Shown piece after piece: positions 11,757 to 22,378 of a stretch of DNA of 53,864 nt. This DNA is from Hymenopellis radicata. Lineage: Eukaryota; Basidiomycota; Agaricomycetes; Agaricales; Physalacriaceae. Below the pieces are notes generated by a model. The model worked only from the letters and a program-made list of their open reading frames with translations, did no database searches and was not told the origin of the DNA. Position numbers and translations under genes: made by a program. Location of the stretch: the NCBI GenBank assembly GCA_015501595.1, contig JADNRX010000364.1, positions 1-53,864 of the forward strand, written 5' to 3'. The number at the start of each line of letters is the position of its first letter. Within the stretch, counting starts at the first letter, position 1.

Positions 11757-12213
11757 GCGCGCTCCGATATTCCGATCCTTCAGACCAGACATCCGGCTGG
11801 CCATCAGGATCCCAAGAAAAGGATCGCTGACGAGGCCGACCCACTGGAGACAACAAATTACATCAACATTAGTATCCAGCAGAGTGGACGAAAGACGCTG
11901 ACGACTCTGCAAGGCCTGCCTAAGCGTGAGCTCCTCCCCTGCAACATGTGTCAACCTCTCCTGATCGCAATATTGCAGAATATGACGCCGGGACGCTCCT
12001 GAAAACCTTCGAGAAGGTGCTTATTGAGCACCGCTCTCTATCTCCAGTTCTCTGCTCAGTTAGCTAATTGTTTCTTTAGGCGTTCGCCACCAAAGGCACT
12101 CTTCGTCAACGGCAAACGTCATCCAACTCCAGGGAGACCAGCGTGTCAAGATCAACGCGTACCTTATCGAGCATGGAATTGATAGAGCTACTATCAAGAT
12201 GCATGGATTCTAA
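11757..12213 (+). pseudogene. sui1: eIF1 (SUI1) translation factor, broken copy
   Basis: The exons read DPKKRIADEADPLETTNYIN, then GRKTLTTLQGLPK, YDAGTLLKTFEKAFATKGTL and, in another frame, VIQLQGDQRVKINAYLIEHG ending in IKMHGF and a stop. This is the eIF1/SUI1 fold, the small ribosomal-subunit factor that guards start-codon selection. Two introns of 50-65 nt are kept, so it is not a retrocopy. Damage: the conserved IQQRNGRKT is shortened to IQQSGRKT, and a deletion with frameshift falls between KGTL and VIQLQ (near 12115), so the last strand is out of frame. The N-terminus is replaced by the repeated module just upstream. An intact copy is presumably elsewhere. Confidence 0.8.
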
Positions 12214-12652
12214 GCGCCCATTTCAATAGACTTGTGGCGGCTTGTTGCAGTTATTTTCACGATATTTTTTGCTATGCACGCTCTCACTTTCAACACTTGT
12301 CTGTATCTCGGATTGTTCTCCGATTGTAACAACGATTGTTTTCGTACTCAGATAAGAACTCGAATAAAATCTTCCACACTCTATACCATGGCATGCCGAT
12401 GAGCAATCTAAAGGACATGGTCGCGAAGTGGCCACCACCAGGCAAAGGAGACTTCTCTCGAACTGGTCCGTCGTGAATCCTGAACGTCACTTCTCGATGC
12501 TCATGTTCTCTGAAGGAGGAATCTATCTGACTGACAGTTTTGCGCGCGGCTGCACAGTGGGCTTGTTACGGCAAGTCGACATCAGGAGGGAGGTATCATC
12601 GGTACGCGTCGCATTGACTTCTCGTTCAGACGGCTAACGTCTCCTGCAGGAT

Positions 12653-13085
12653 ATACATGGGATAGAGCGAGGTAAATCTTCGACATGCTCTTTGCCAGAA
12701 AGACCATTATACTCAGTCTGCGCCTCTAGTGCGAACGTCTATCTATACAGCTCCCGGTCTAGCAAGGCCGACTACGACAATGTAGGTTCGTTTCTTCGGA
12801 TGACTCCTTCCTGACGTGTTGTTCAGTTCATCCACGCCAACTTTGCCGGAACGAAGCCAAAAGCCAACGCCGCTGAACTTGTGGCATTTTCGAAGAAGCA
12901 TGATATGTTATCAACCAAGAATGACAGCCGAAATAGACGAGAGCGAACGTGCAACAGCCGAAGCACTCGAAGAAATCGATGTAGAGGCGCCGGACGAGCC
13001 AAACCAAGCACTGGCGGAAGAGATCCTCGATAGCGAAATCGAAGATGTGATCAAGCTGGTGGAAATAGCCTCGAACGTAGGCTGA
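12653..13085 (+). CDS. unrecognised spliced gene, possibly frame-broken
   Basis: Several short exons join cleanly across good GT..AG introns: GYTWDRA, then SANVYLYSSRSSKADYDN, then FIHANFAGTKPKANAAELVA. The phase holds across these junctions, which argues for real coding sequence. Around 12920 the best coding frame changes to an acidic, helical tail (SERATAEALEEIDVEAPDEP and on) ending at 13085, so there is either another small intron or a frameshift. Earlier exons may lie at 12430-12600. I do not recognise the family and assign no function. Confidence 0.35.
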
Positions 13086-13230
13086 AAGGTCTTCGCCACA
13101 CAGTTGGTGGAGAACACCGACGTCTGTAATAGCTGGTAGAGCGGCGCGTGGCGGCAGAGGTCCCCCATCCGAGATCTAGTAAAGCATGAGGTGAGATCGC
13201 AGATGTTTCAGTGAGAATATTCACCGCTGA
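13066..13230 (+). repeat. 165-bp repeat, copy 1
   Basis: Matches 19202-19363 (both carry cctcgaacgtaggctga at one end and cagtgagaatattcacc at the other). Here it overlaps the end of the unrecognised gene; the other copy abuts the inverted duplication. Confidence 0.65.
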
Positions 13231-13477
13231 GGTGTAAGTATCATCGAGGAATGGCACAACGGTATAAACTAAACCAGCTCCACTACCATGCAAACGATTG
13301 AAACGCTAGAAGGCATACTGAAGATGGGAAGACATACCTGAGTGCACATTCGTGTCAGCGAGGCCAACGACGCCTGCATTTGCCCTGATACTGAGTGGAT
13401 CAGTTGTGTATGACTAGAGAGAGGCTAGCCATGCTCTGGCGGCGACTAACCAACGACGCCCCACCGAGGATATGGGC

Positions 13478-13790
13478 GTGAAAGCCTGTACGCAGCCACC
13501 GACGCGGGTTTATCTCTGACCAAGATCACTGACGATATTCTGCGAACGCCTGGCTTCCGAGGAACGAGTGCAATTGCAAAGGCTAAAGAAAGAAACGGGT
13601 TCTCTATTCAGTAGCCTTAGGGTCGGGCGTCATGTCCGTATTTAGTAATGCCCGATTCGGTTCCTTCCCCATGTTCGCTTCAGCCTCTCTCTAGACTCTT
13701 CCCCAAACTCCCATCCTCGCTCTATCGGCCTAGTCAGTCGTCTCTTTTTCTGCACGCGACACTGGTACGTTTCTGCTCGAAAATTGGCTT
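13478..13790 (+). repeat. F-box-upstream module ahead of MYND gene
   Basis: This segment matches the DNA upstream of the F-box genes at 38436-38670 and 40555-40745, including cgcgacactggtacgtttct and ctcgaaaattgg. It ends about 40 nt before the MYND start codon, so it may supply promoter sequence. Confidence 0.65.
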
Positions 13791-13827
13791 TAACTTATGA
13801 TGCACCATCAACCTAAGTCCTTGAAAT

Positions 13828-14593
13828 ATGTCCCATGGCACAGAAACCGTGTACAAGCTCGACCTCGAGAATATAATGGATTTTCCAGATTCCGCGAATG
13901 TGCCTGTAGCGCCACCAAAGCCGGGCGAGAGCTGGATTATCTTCGGGGAGGTCAGCTCCTTTCTCATGGTCAAGCTACTAGCAGGCCAGTGGTTTTACTT
14001 CACTACTACTTAGATCGTGCGAGACAACTCCTCGACGCGCCCGGTATTCATCGTCAAAGACAAGATCGATGACTACTTCCCCGTGGTATTCTACACCGAA
14101 AATCCCATCCAGGACGCGGCTGCTTGCAAAATCGGGCATATCCTCTGCATTACGAGCGGAATGCGCGTACCCTTTTCACGCGATGGTGGTTCGCTAGATG
14201 GATACATAATTACAGATCCAAGCACCGTGTTTGTACGTTCGAACATGTTAGCTGATTGTGGGTTCACTGCCGTTATAATGGTTCCCTTTGTTTAGGTTTT
14301 ACCTTGCTCGATGGCGCAACTCCGGGCCCTGAATAAACGCCTGCGCGACAAGAATGACCGGGGAGAGATGGACCTCTGCAATTCCTGCAAAAAACCATCG
14401 ACGGAGCGCTGCTCTAAATGCCAGACACCTTATTGTAGTAGGGTAAATCGCCATATTCGATGTTTGCTCTTGAGTTGATCTTACGCTTCATTTCAAGGAA
14501 TGCCAGGCTGCCGATTGGAAGGAAGGAGGTCATCGGAAGGAGTGCCCTGTTATCGCCAGGCTGCACATTTGGAATCGCACAGACTGGGGCTAA
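13828..14593 (+). CDS. MYND zinc-finger protein
   Basis: Four exons (13828-13950, 14014-14232, 14296-14442, 14498-14593) join in frame to 194 residues. The C-terminus is a MYND finger at about residues 142-179 with spacing C-x2-C-x7-C-x2-C-x4-C-x3-C-x9-H-x3-C, starting CNSCKKP and ending HRKEC. MYND domains bind two zinc ions and usually recognise proline-containing peptides in partner proteins. The N-terminal 110 residues (including VVFYTENPIQD and GYIITDPSTVF) belong to no family I can name; small MYND proteins of this design are common in Agaricomycetes. The start is the first ATG with an open frame. No damage was seen. It lies between a shared F-box-upstream module and a RhoGDI fragment. 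Confidence 0.8.
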
Positions 14594-14648
14594 GTGTTGA
14601 GCGTCGTTTTACTCGCTTGTTTCTTGGGACCAGAATACGCATCAAATA

Positions 14649-14883
14649 AGAACCGGCCGGACGAAAGATTCTCTTTGACCTCAAGGACATCGCAAAGCTC
14701 GCTGACACAAAGAAGAATCCGATTATCATCAAGGAGGGCGTGGAGTACAACGTTCGCATCACGTTCAAAGTGAACCAGCTCGTGCGCACGGGTACGTACA
14801 ACGTGAAAAGCCGCGTTGTCGACGACGATGGCGAGATCTATGCCGACTGGGAATGGCACTTCAAGCTCGGCAAAGAGTGGTAG
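14649..14883 (+). pseudogene. rdi1: RhoGDI fragment, copy 2 with internal deletion
   Basis: The frame runs LFDLKDIAKL, then IIIKEGVEYNVRITFKVN, then jumps to RTGTYNVKSRVVDDDGEIYA and ends FKLGKEW. These are the central and last parts of RhoGDI. The middle (the segment containing the conserved VSGLKY and the following strands) is missing, fused at VNQLVR. No start codon is present: a TAA lies directly upstream. The 70 bp after the stop match the flank of the first fragment and then give way to repeat family A near 14985. It is longer than the 3.5-kb fragment, so neither derives from the other by simple truncation. Confidence 0.75.
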
Positions 14884-14984
14884 TTTTCTCGGGCGGTTGT
14901 ATAGTTAATTGGACAACGGTAGTGGCATGCATTCGGCCTGGAAATCTCATACAGAACCAGGAGGTTGTACCAACAATCGGGCAC

Positions 14985-16278
14985 ATCTTTGGCGTTCCAG
15001 TCCTAGTGGGGCTCTCCGATGAAAGCAATATTGCGTCCAGGAGCGGGACGAGGGCAGAATGCAACGGGACGGACACGTGACGTGCGGATCAAAATCCAGA
15101 ACGCGACAAAAACTGTCAATTTTTTCCTCGCTCTCCACCACCATGGTCGCCTTTTCGTCGCCTACAGCCTCCAGGCTGCCCCGCTTTGGTCTCGCTGGCA
15201 CTGGTCATCTGTGGACGCGTACGATGTTGTTTGGGTAGAGTATGATTTACCCTCTCTGTTGCAGTCGTACATCACCAGCTTTCGTCCCCGACTGAGCCCT
15301 CCTCCCTCTCTCCCTATCTGCCCTCGCGGCCTTCCGTGTATTGGATATCTTGTCGGTCGATGCGCCTCCCTACAATGCGGGACGAAGAATGCCGCCGACG
15401 TTCACGAACTTTATCAGTCATCCTGCCTGCCACTTGTGGTTATTTCAACAGGTGAATATCCACAGTCGCTTTCGCTGTATATCTCCTCCGATATGATGCT
15501 ATATCTTTATTATCTCGTCGACCCTATGAGGACAAAGTCCCATGAACAAAACAACTCCTCAATTTATTTACTACTGAGATTTCCTTCTATCCCATTTCTT
15601 CTTTCACCTCGTGCTCATTCCTCTTCAGACTGTTCTACGACTAGCGCTTGGTCATTGTGCCCGCCCTGCCTGATTCTACCTGGGTCTTGTGACGTGCATC
15701 TACGCAGGCCGGCACGTCTGCGATGATTCACTTCCTAAGCACACCAGACATTCCGCGTAGGCGTTCGCTCCTCTACGACGTTACAAATCGAAAGGTTACA
15801 AGACCAAGGTGAATAACAAACATATCCTCTTTCCCTCTGCTATGATGTTATATTTATATATTTGCTACTTCGGAGGACCTCGCGTCCGATGAGACAATTC
15901 TTCCACCAAGATCTCTGAGCTTCGTATTGTGCTTTTGTCGAACTTAGTACTGACTTCTTTCAGGCCGTCGGCTCCGTGCGCTATACGAAATGTGATGAGT
16001 CCTCTCGCGGGGTGCTTTATGCTGACCACTGTATAATGCATGTTTCGAGCCAGCGCCAATCGTACGTATCCTGAACGCTTAAGTAGTAGTGTTGTCTCTG
16101 TACAATGTACCCCCGAAATATACCGCTTTGTTACTCAGATCGGCGAATGAATACGCGCGCGCACCGGTAGTCGCGTCTGCTTCACCTATTCGACATTCAT
16201 CATCAACATCGTCGGTTTGTGTTTTCTACTCACAGCTCGAATTTACTTACTGGTCGCACCTCCTTGGCTCCAATCGTG
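14985..16278 (+). repeat. repeat family A, copy 2
   Basis: Begins near cgttccagtcctagtgggg and shares its length with 27462-28900 (same strand) and 46400-48080 (opposite strand). Hallmarks in order: ggacacgtgacgtgcgg, accaccatggtcgcctttt, atttgctacttcggaggac, ccaccaagatctctgagctt, ccgaaatataccgctttgtt. A 235-codon frame inside is not maintained between copies and is not taken as a gene. The family looks like a non-autonomous element or an LTR-sized unit; no terminal repeats were settled. Confidence 0.65.
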
Positions 16279-16375
16279 AGTAGATATTGGAGCTCCTCAT
16301 ACATATCGGTATTAACCCTTCTCTGTTAGGCCAATGGAAATCAGCTGAGCCTTCTCTGCTCGCACCGCTTATACT

Positions 16376-19216
16376 AAAACCAGCTTTACAGAAATCACGG
16401 ACCACTTCTGGCAGTAAGCCATCGTCGCTCTGAAGGCATTCAAAGCGCGCGCCAAGATGACTGCTGGCTGCAAGGTCGCGTGCTCAAAGATCGCGGCCGG
16501 TAACAGCCTGAAGCTCGGCGACACACTGTTGCGAAGTTTTCTGAGGCGGTAACGAAAGAGTTGACACTAACGAAGGTTGAGGTTTAAAAGTATTCCTTAG
16601 ACTAATAGCACGAATCATTGAAAACGGTATATACAATATACCTAAATATGTTACAGATGCGATAAGCGCCACTAAGACTGATATGCGATTCAGGAGAAAA
16701 CACTATCCCAGTTCGTCCATCAATGAACGCTACCCTAGCCAGCCATCCTCGGCGATGTAAACTTCTTCAAAATCAAAACGACAATACGCCTCAATTGACA
16801 CTGTGCACTCCTGCGTCGAAGCATCGCGGCTACCTCTTCGTTCTTGAAGAACGTAAACTCCGACGCCAAAGCTCTTCTTCGGATAGGAAGAGGAGCAGCA
16901 GTTGCTGGAGATTGGGCAGTAAATCCACTTTTTCCAAATCCATCATCAAGGCGGACAATGCTTGGTCGACGCCGGAAACGAAAGCCGCCGTGTCGGGTAA
17001 GAACTGTTCGAACACAATGGTAAGCTTCTGCAGCTGCGGCACGAGCTCAAGCACTGCTACCAAGCCTGCCAAATCGCAGTTGATGAGCTCCAATGAAACA
17101 AGCGGGCAGCGAGAATGTTTGAGGAGGCTAGGACAGAGGGAAGGATAGAGTCGAGCGATATACTGTCCATGTTGCCGATGCTGAGCGTACGAAGCTGCGG
17201 AAGATGTACGAGGGTCAGATCGGAAAAGAACCCATTGATGAATGATGAGAGGTTTGTGATCTGGGAACTAAGACGCTTGTCGACTGGAAGCCTTGACGGC
17301 TGCAAAAACTGCACGCGCAAAACCTGAAGGCGGCGACAATGACGCAGTAGGTCGACGAGGAATGAATCGTAGTAGGCGCCCTTCACAACGAATGCAGTGA
17401 GCTGGGATCGCATAGGAATGCAGCCCACCCCGATCTCTTCGGAAAAATCAAAACATACTCTCTCGAGAAGTGGGGCGAGTGTGAAGCCAGTAAGCTCCAG
17501 CTGGGCCTCGGGATGAGGTCTAGTAACATAGAGCTCATCAGACGTGGAAGCCTGCCCTGAACACCATCGAGGGCACGTACGCACGGTGCATCGAGCTCGA
17601 CAAAATCAACGAGGCGCCATTGCACACTACGTTCCATCAGCACGTTCAATAAAGTCAAAGCCAGTTCTGAGAGGAGATTCCCGGCGTCGTCCTCTACACC
17701 AGTGGCATCGAACGTGATGAACAGATCTATCGACTTTGAGCGAGAATATAACGAGAGAGAGTAATTGGCACAGGGTTTGAACATCTGGCGGCCAAATCGC
17801 GCACGGGCAACTCTATCTCCCTCCACAGGAGAGGGCATTGCGTGGCCACCTTGCGCCAAGACCGGCAAACGTTGACTAACGTCCAGCAATCGTTTTGAAC
17901 AAACAAGGCCTTGGAGCCGTCTGGAGGCATGTGGTAGAGGAATGTCTCCTCCAGAAGCTCGCTCGGTAGTTCCTGGATCGGCGATTGCGGAGAGCGCGAT
18001 TGGCGTAGTGGAGACAGCGGATGCGCTGCTTTCGGCGTGGTGTGAATTGCTGCTTGCAATAGACATCCTCGGTAACACTATTGATTTTGTTCAGGCAGGC
18101 CGGTACGACTTGAGGGAGCGGGGCTTACCTTGGTGGTTCAGTAGGAATGATAGTGGTAGACAAAGCAGTCGATGGTCACGTTATAAACAGAACGCTCTGA
18201 AGAGGTACCAAAGTCGGCCAAACAAATGCCCTCGGGATACTGCCCATTGTCGCCTATATTAGGCAACGTGGACGTCTAAAGAAAAATAGATTAAGCCCTG
18301 TTAACCGAGTCAAACAGACCGACATACCACCCTAAATGGTTCCAAGAATCTGTGGCGCAATTTACCGTGTGATCGTGATAAAGGCGAGTACTTTATATGC
18401 TGTTAGTCTGTTGCCGTGCATTCCGCGTGTATAGACCCACCGGGATAATTGCTAGAGGAGATGCGTCCGTACGAACGTATCGCGGCATCGTTTAGTTAAA
18501 CCTGCCGAAGTAAGAGGAAGGATCCTCCAAAATGCGATACCTAGAGAACAGAAATCCACGGAGTTCGCTAAAATCATAACTGTATTCAGTCCAAGAAGAT
18601 GAAGATGTGCTGCTTACCCACTCTTTTCGTAGCAGATAGCCATATCTGTGGTGCGATCAAGCATCAGCATACCCTTTTCCAACTGTTCCTAGTCCGGTGG
18701 ATTAATGCTTTAACGGAACCCTAAGACTTGGCCTATAGCAAGTAACGGGGCCTCACCTTGGGGCCAGTGCACGACAAACTAGCTGAGCTTTGAGAGTCCG
18801 CACGCCGAGAACGCCCGCGCCTTAGTCACCGACGCCATGGCAAGCAGAAAGCTGCTACACGAGCCAGATACAGGTACAATTTCTTGGTCGCCAACAGGGA
18901 GTTACTTGACTAGTGCCGCCGCGGATTTCAGACATGATGGCAGGATGGAAAAGACGTGTACCGGCAAACTCCGGACCCTCCGTTCTAGAGGAGATTTGAT
19001 TGAGGTCCCTCAGGATACCAAGAACTCACAAGTCGATATTTCTCAAGCCGCGAGCCGCTGATGTTCATTCCTAGCTAATACAGTTCATCAAGCACAGACA
19101 CAGGAAAGGACTGATACTTAGACGGGGATTGTGCAACCGACCGCATCAGCAACAAGAACTCTTCGGTCGCGGAGTGCATCGGGGACGATCGCGGTTTGTC
19201 CATAATGGCCTCGAAC
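16376..19216. repeat. inverted duplication A, left arm
   Basis: Matches 50382-52997 in reverse orientation, from the sequence after the F-box gene through its upstream region and beyond. Between 18290 and 19200 the arm holds no recognised gene, only an old coding-like remnant around 18650-18860 (the other arm reads DKEQLEKGMPMLDRTTDMAI at the equivalent place) whose family I do not know. Identity is moderate, so the event is not recent. Confidence 0.8.
16830..18066 (-). pseudogene. F-box/LRR-like protein, broken copy (left)
   Basis: The F-box reads IQELPSELLEETFLYHMP, followed by CWTLVNVCRSWRKVATQCPL and LWREIEL, the usual Agaricomycete layout. Downstream is a leucine-rich tail (LTLVHLPQLRTLSI, LVAVLELVPQLQKLTIVF). 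Such proteins act as substrate adaptors of SCF ubiquitin ligases. Frame breaks: the ATG at 18066 (MSIASS) is out of frame with the F-box because of a small deletion relative to the right copy, and another indel falls at LAQSR/SIDLFITFDA near 17730. The right copy (51540-52710) is broken at different places. Confidence 0.75.
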
Positions 19217-19363
19217 GTAGGCTGAAGGTCTTCGTCACTTGTGGATTACACCGACTTCTGTAATAACTGGTAGAGCGAGGCGTGGCGGCAGAGGTCCCCC
19301 ATCCGGGATCTAGTAAAGCATGAGGTGAGATCGCATATGTTTCAGTGAGAATATTCACCATCG
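19202..19363 (+). repeat. 165-bp repeat, copy 2
   Basis: Second copy of the repeat at 13066-13230, same orientation. Just after it, 19370-19440 resembles 27195-27300 (agatttcgtgtcgagg) and, reversed, about 49800-49850. Confidence 0.6.
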
Positions 19364-19669
19364 TGCTTAGTGGTGTCCATCGCATCGGGAGATTTCGTGT
19401 CGAGGCGTTGACGACTGGCCATGCGGTGGCGGTTAACTGCAAAAGCGTCTTCGATCGCTGTTGTTCCCGGACCTTGCCGACCGGAGAGTGAGTAGTTCTA
19501 AGATGGCGCTACTGGCTTAGTACGCTCATAGGGTTCTCTTCCTGATGATTTTCAATGGTCCGGGTCCGGCCATAAACAGCACTGTGCGCCCCAATTTCAA
19601 CCTGATCACGTAGACGCGACCCAAGGCCACTGCATTCTTACTCTTTCTGCATATACACGAAGAACCGCA

Positions 19670-22298
19670 TTACCCAGTACTAGACTCCGAGTCAGCTTCT
19701 CCAGTGATCCTACACCATTCTTCCATACTAAACTGTTCCTGCTGTACATCGGGTACCTCATCATCCAAAATCACATCCACATCCCTTGAATCCACACTAA
19801 CATAGCGCCGATGATGCGCCGGCAACGACGACACTCCCGGTTTCATCGCCCGTAGCATGTCTCCTCGTTCTTTTTCAAACTCTGATGGGCAGCGCATATA
19901 CGGATTGTGATGGACTCGGAGGATATCTTGGTATGTCGATTCCTCATTCTCCCTTATCACGCGAAAAGTCCTGTGGGACATCCCCGAGCACCAAATGTCG
20001 TATGCAGTGTAGGTAGTCTCTAGACCCGGCGGCCGGAATTCCGAGCTTTCAATGAGTGTAGGCGATTTCTCTGGCAGGAGGTAGTCGACTGAATGCTCTT
20101 TTGACGCTAGCGCAAAGACCATGCGGATAACGGGTAGAGGAACGACGCCTTTAGCGAAGAGACCCACGCAGAAGGGATCCATCGCGTCGAACAGCCATCG
20201 CGTAGGTTTCTCAGTGTAGCTTTTGTCGTTTTTGATCTGTATGAAAATCGCAGTCACATTCTCCTTGGCGAGCACGTCCCCGATGAGAACAGGAATCAAA
20301 AGATCAATGGACCGTTGGTTGTTTGGGCAAATGACAGCAGCTCCACGACCAACGAGGCGCCATAGAAACTCCTGGTTTATCACGTCAAAGTCGTCCACGC
20401 GAACGAAATGATTGAACCAGATATGCCCGTCCTCGAATGCATGTCCAAGCGGTGCATACGCCTCGCCGATGCTTCGGTAAAAAGTGGGGGGCTCAGCCAC
20501 TAGCCGTTCGCTGTCAGTCGCAAGAAGAGCCGCGAGAAAACTGGTAACAGCGATGACCCGCCGTGAACCATCGTCCTTGAGCGTTGTACCTCCTTTGGCA
20601 GAGGCACGGTCATGTTCCACGGCAGCATCACGAGCAAGCAATACAGCCAACGAAGCGGCACACTCGCCGCGATGTCCAACGCTGATTCCAGACGAGAAAA
20701 TGTGCTTCCGCAGCGCTTCCGCCGGCACCCAACTTCTGATTTCCCTCATCGCACTATATGCGGCTTGCGCAAGGAGAGGCTCCGACGAAGAAACCGTAAT
20801 CATGTTGTGGTTGTCGTCCATGGATAGAACTACCCGCATGTGCGCCTCAACTTGACGACGTTGAGCGCCGTCCAAGGCACCTGCCTTGAAATCGAGCGCA
20901 AGTCGAACCGCAAGACACGCCAATTGAGCATCATCTGGGAGAATTGAGTATTCGCTACCCGCGCTGAAGCATAGAAGCTTGACGCCCGCAAACCATACGG
21001 TCTCCTCACGGACTGTGAGGTCTCCCTGGTCGAACCGGGTGGCAAACCTGTAATCGCATTAAATTTGAAGAAGAGGGCTGCAAGACCCTCTTACAAGGCA
21101 CGTCCTAGATGCGCTATATGGTGGGTAGAAGCAATACGATCAAGTGTCCACTGGGGATCACCACTGACGATGCGCTCGGCAAACTGGTCGAACCCGGTTT
21201 CAGTAATGGGTAAGAATAGTCTGTAATGTGGATCGGGGGCGACCCGAGGGAACTTTGCCGCAGTAGACAGGAAGATAGCCCAGAACGGTGCACTCTTGAT
21301 GAGGTATAGTGCACGGCAGAGCTCAGGAAAGAGAGAGGGAGCACGGATGAGGATGTTATGCGCCGAGTCGAAAGATAATAGAACGGTGGGTTCGGACGCT
21401 GGTAGCTGATGGTTGGGATCGATAAATTCCCACAAGGCGTTTGCAGCTGAAGGAACAGAATAAGCTACAAAGGGGACCTGGTGAGGGTAAAGCAGATGAT
21501 GACCGCCAGCTACTCACTTTGTTCAGGGAGACGCGCCTTGCCAGTGAAGAACTGATGACATGGCCAGTGATCAGGTAGTAAGATTCGATATCGCTGTAAC
21601 GTACCTGCTCGGCGAGGTCTCTTGCCGCAGCGTGAAAAGCGCGTCGATTTTCTCCATGCTTCTCGAACGTCATGCCTTCGGTGAGATGATCACGCAGCAT
21701 GGTAGCCAAGACCTGCAGCCTCGTTCGTGTCGACTCTGCTCCACGTAGAAGTGAATGTCAAGCAGAACGTGTCGCAAACTGACCCTTGTCGTGAACTTGT
21801 AGTTTACTTGGAAGGCTTTCTTCCAATTGCTGCAAGCAAATCCGCGTCTGTTGAAGAAGGCCGTAGAGAAGCGCTTGCGAACGGAGATAAGGCTTCCCAT
21901 AGTCGTCGAGAAGAAGAAGCCAATATCGAGTAGAAGGGTCACTAGGCGGATAGGCTATCCAGAAACATGAGACAGATCTCAAAACGAGCTCTTAGACACC
22001 GTACGTTGCGCATTCGAAAGATTGAGAGGTATATGAATGCACTTCCTTCCAGCCTCGTCAACAATTCGTGACTTGCCGGTACCAGACGACTGAATAAAAG
22101 TCACGTATCGAGCATAGAAAGAGCTCCCATGATGGTCTCTACTTTGATACTCTTGCAGAATTTTCAGAAAAAAGTTGGCTGATTCGCCTTTGAACTCGAT
22201 TTCCCAAGATTTTTCGACCGCTGGAAGGATATGTGGTCAACGAGGAATTATTACGCATCAATCGTACCAATTTTTTGGCTTGTATGATCTCTACTCAT
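19670..22298 (-). CDS. P-loop NTPase with nuclease-like C-terminus
   Basis: Six exons (22298-22268, 22220-22005, 21954-21784, 21735-21605, 21477-21095, 21047-19670) join to exactly 770 codons, 769 residues. Residues 47-62 read ARYVTFIQSSGTGKSR, a Walker A loop. About 200 residues later TVLLSFDSAH stands at the Walker B place; relatives usually have FDEAH, so the catalytic glutamate is replaced by serine. In the last third, GAAVICPNNQ, RSIDLLIPVL and AIFIQIKN (about residues 545-585) resemble a PD-(D/E)xK nuclease core with a QxK variant. This layout recalls the P-loop plus nuclease class within Crinkler-type proteins, large in Agaricomycetes; that link is inference. The 127-nt fourth intron is unusually long and could hide a short exon (FFTGKARLPEQ can be read). 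Broken relatives lie at 26380-27088, 49326-49800 and 50020-50380. Confidence 0.75.
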
Positions 22299-22378
22299 TT
22301 TACAGGAGTATACGTTGGCGGTTCTTATTGAGTGGCGGAGTTTGAATTGTCCTTACCACGTCGACCACAGCCACAACC
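22299..22378. promoter_or_regulatory. 80-bp divergent promoter region
   Basis: Only 80 bp separate the minus-strand P-loop ATG (22298) and the plus-strand HCNGP ATG (22379). The same head-to-head arrangement recurs in the inverted copy (49241 minus and 49326 plus), so the gene pair was duplicated as a unit. Confidence 0.6.

Noticed and set aside
15019..15726. 235-codon open frame in repeat family A
   Set aside because: The frame is not kept in the other family A copies and the translation is low-complexity without motifs.
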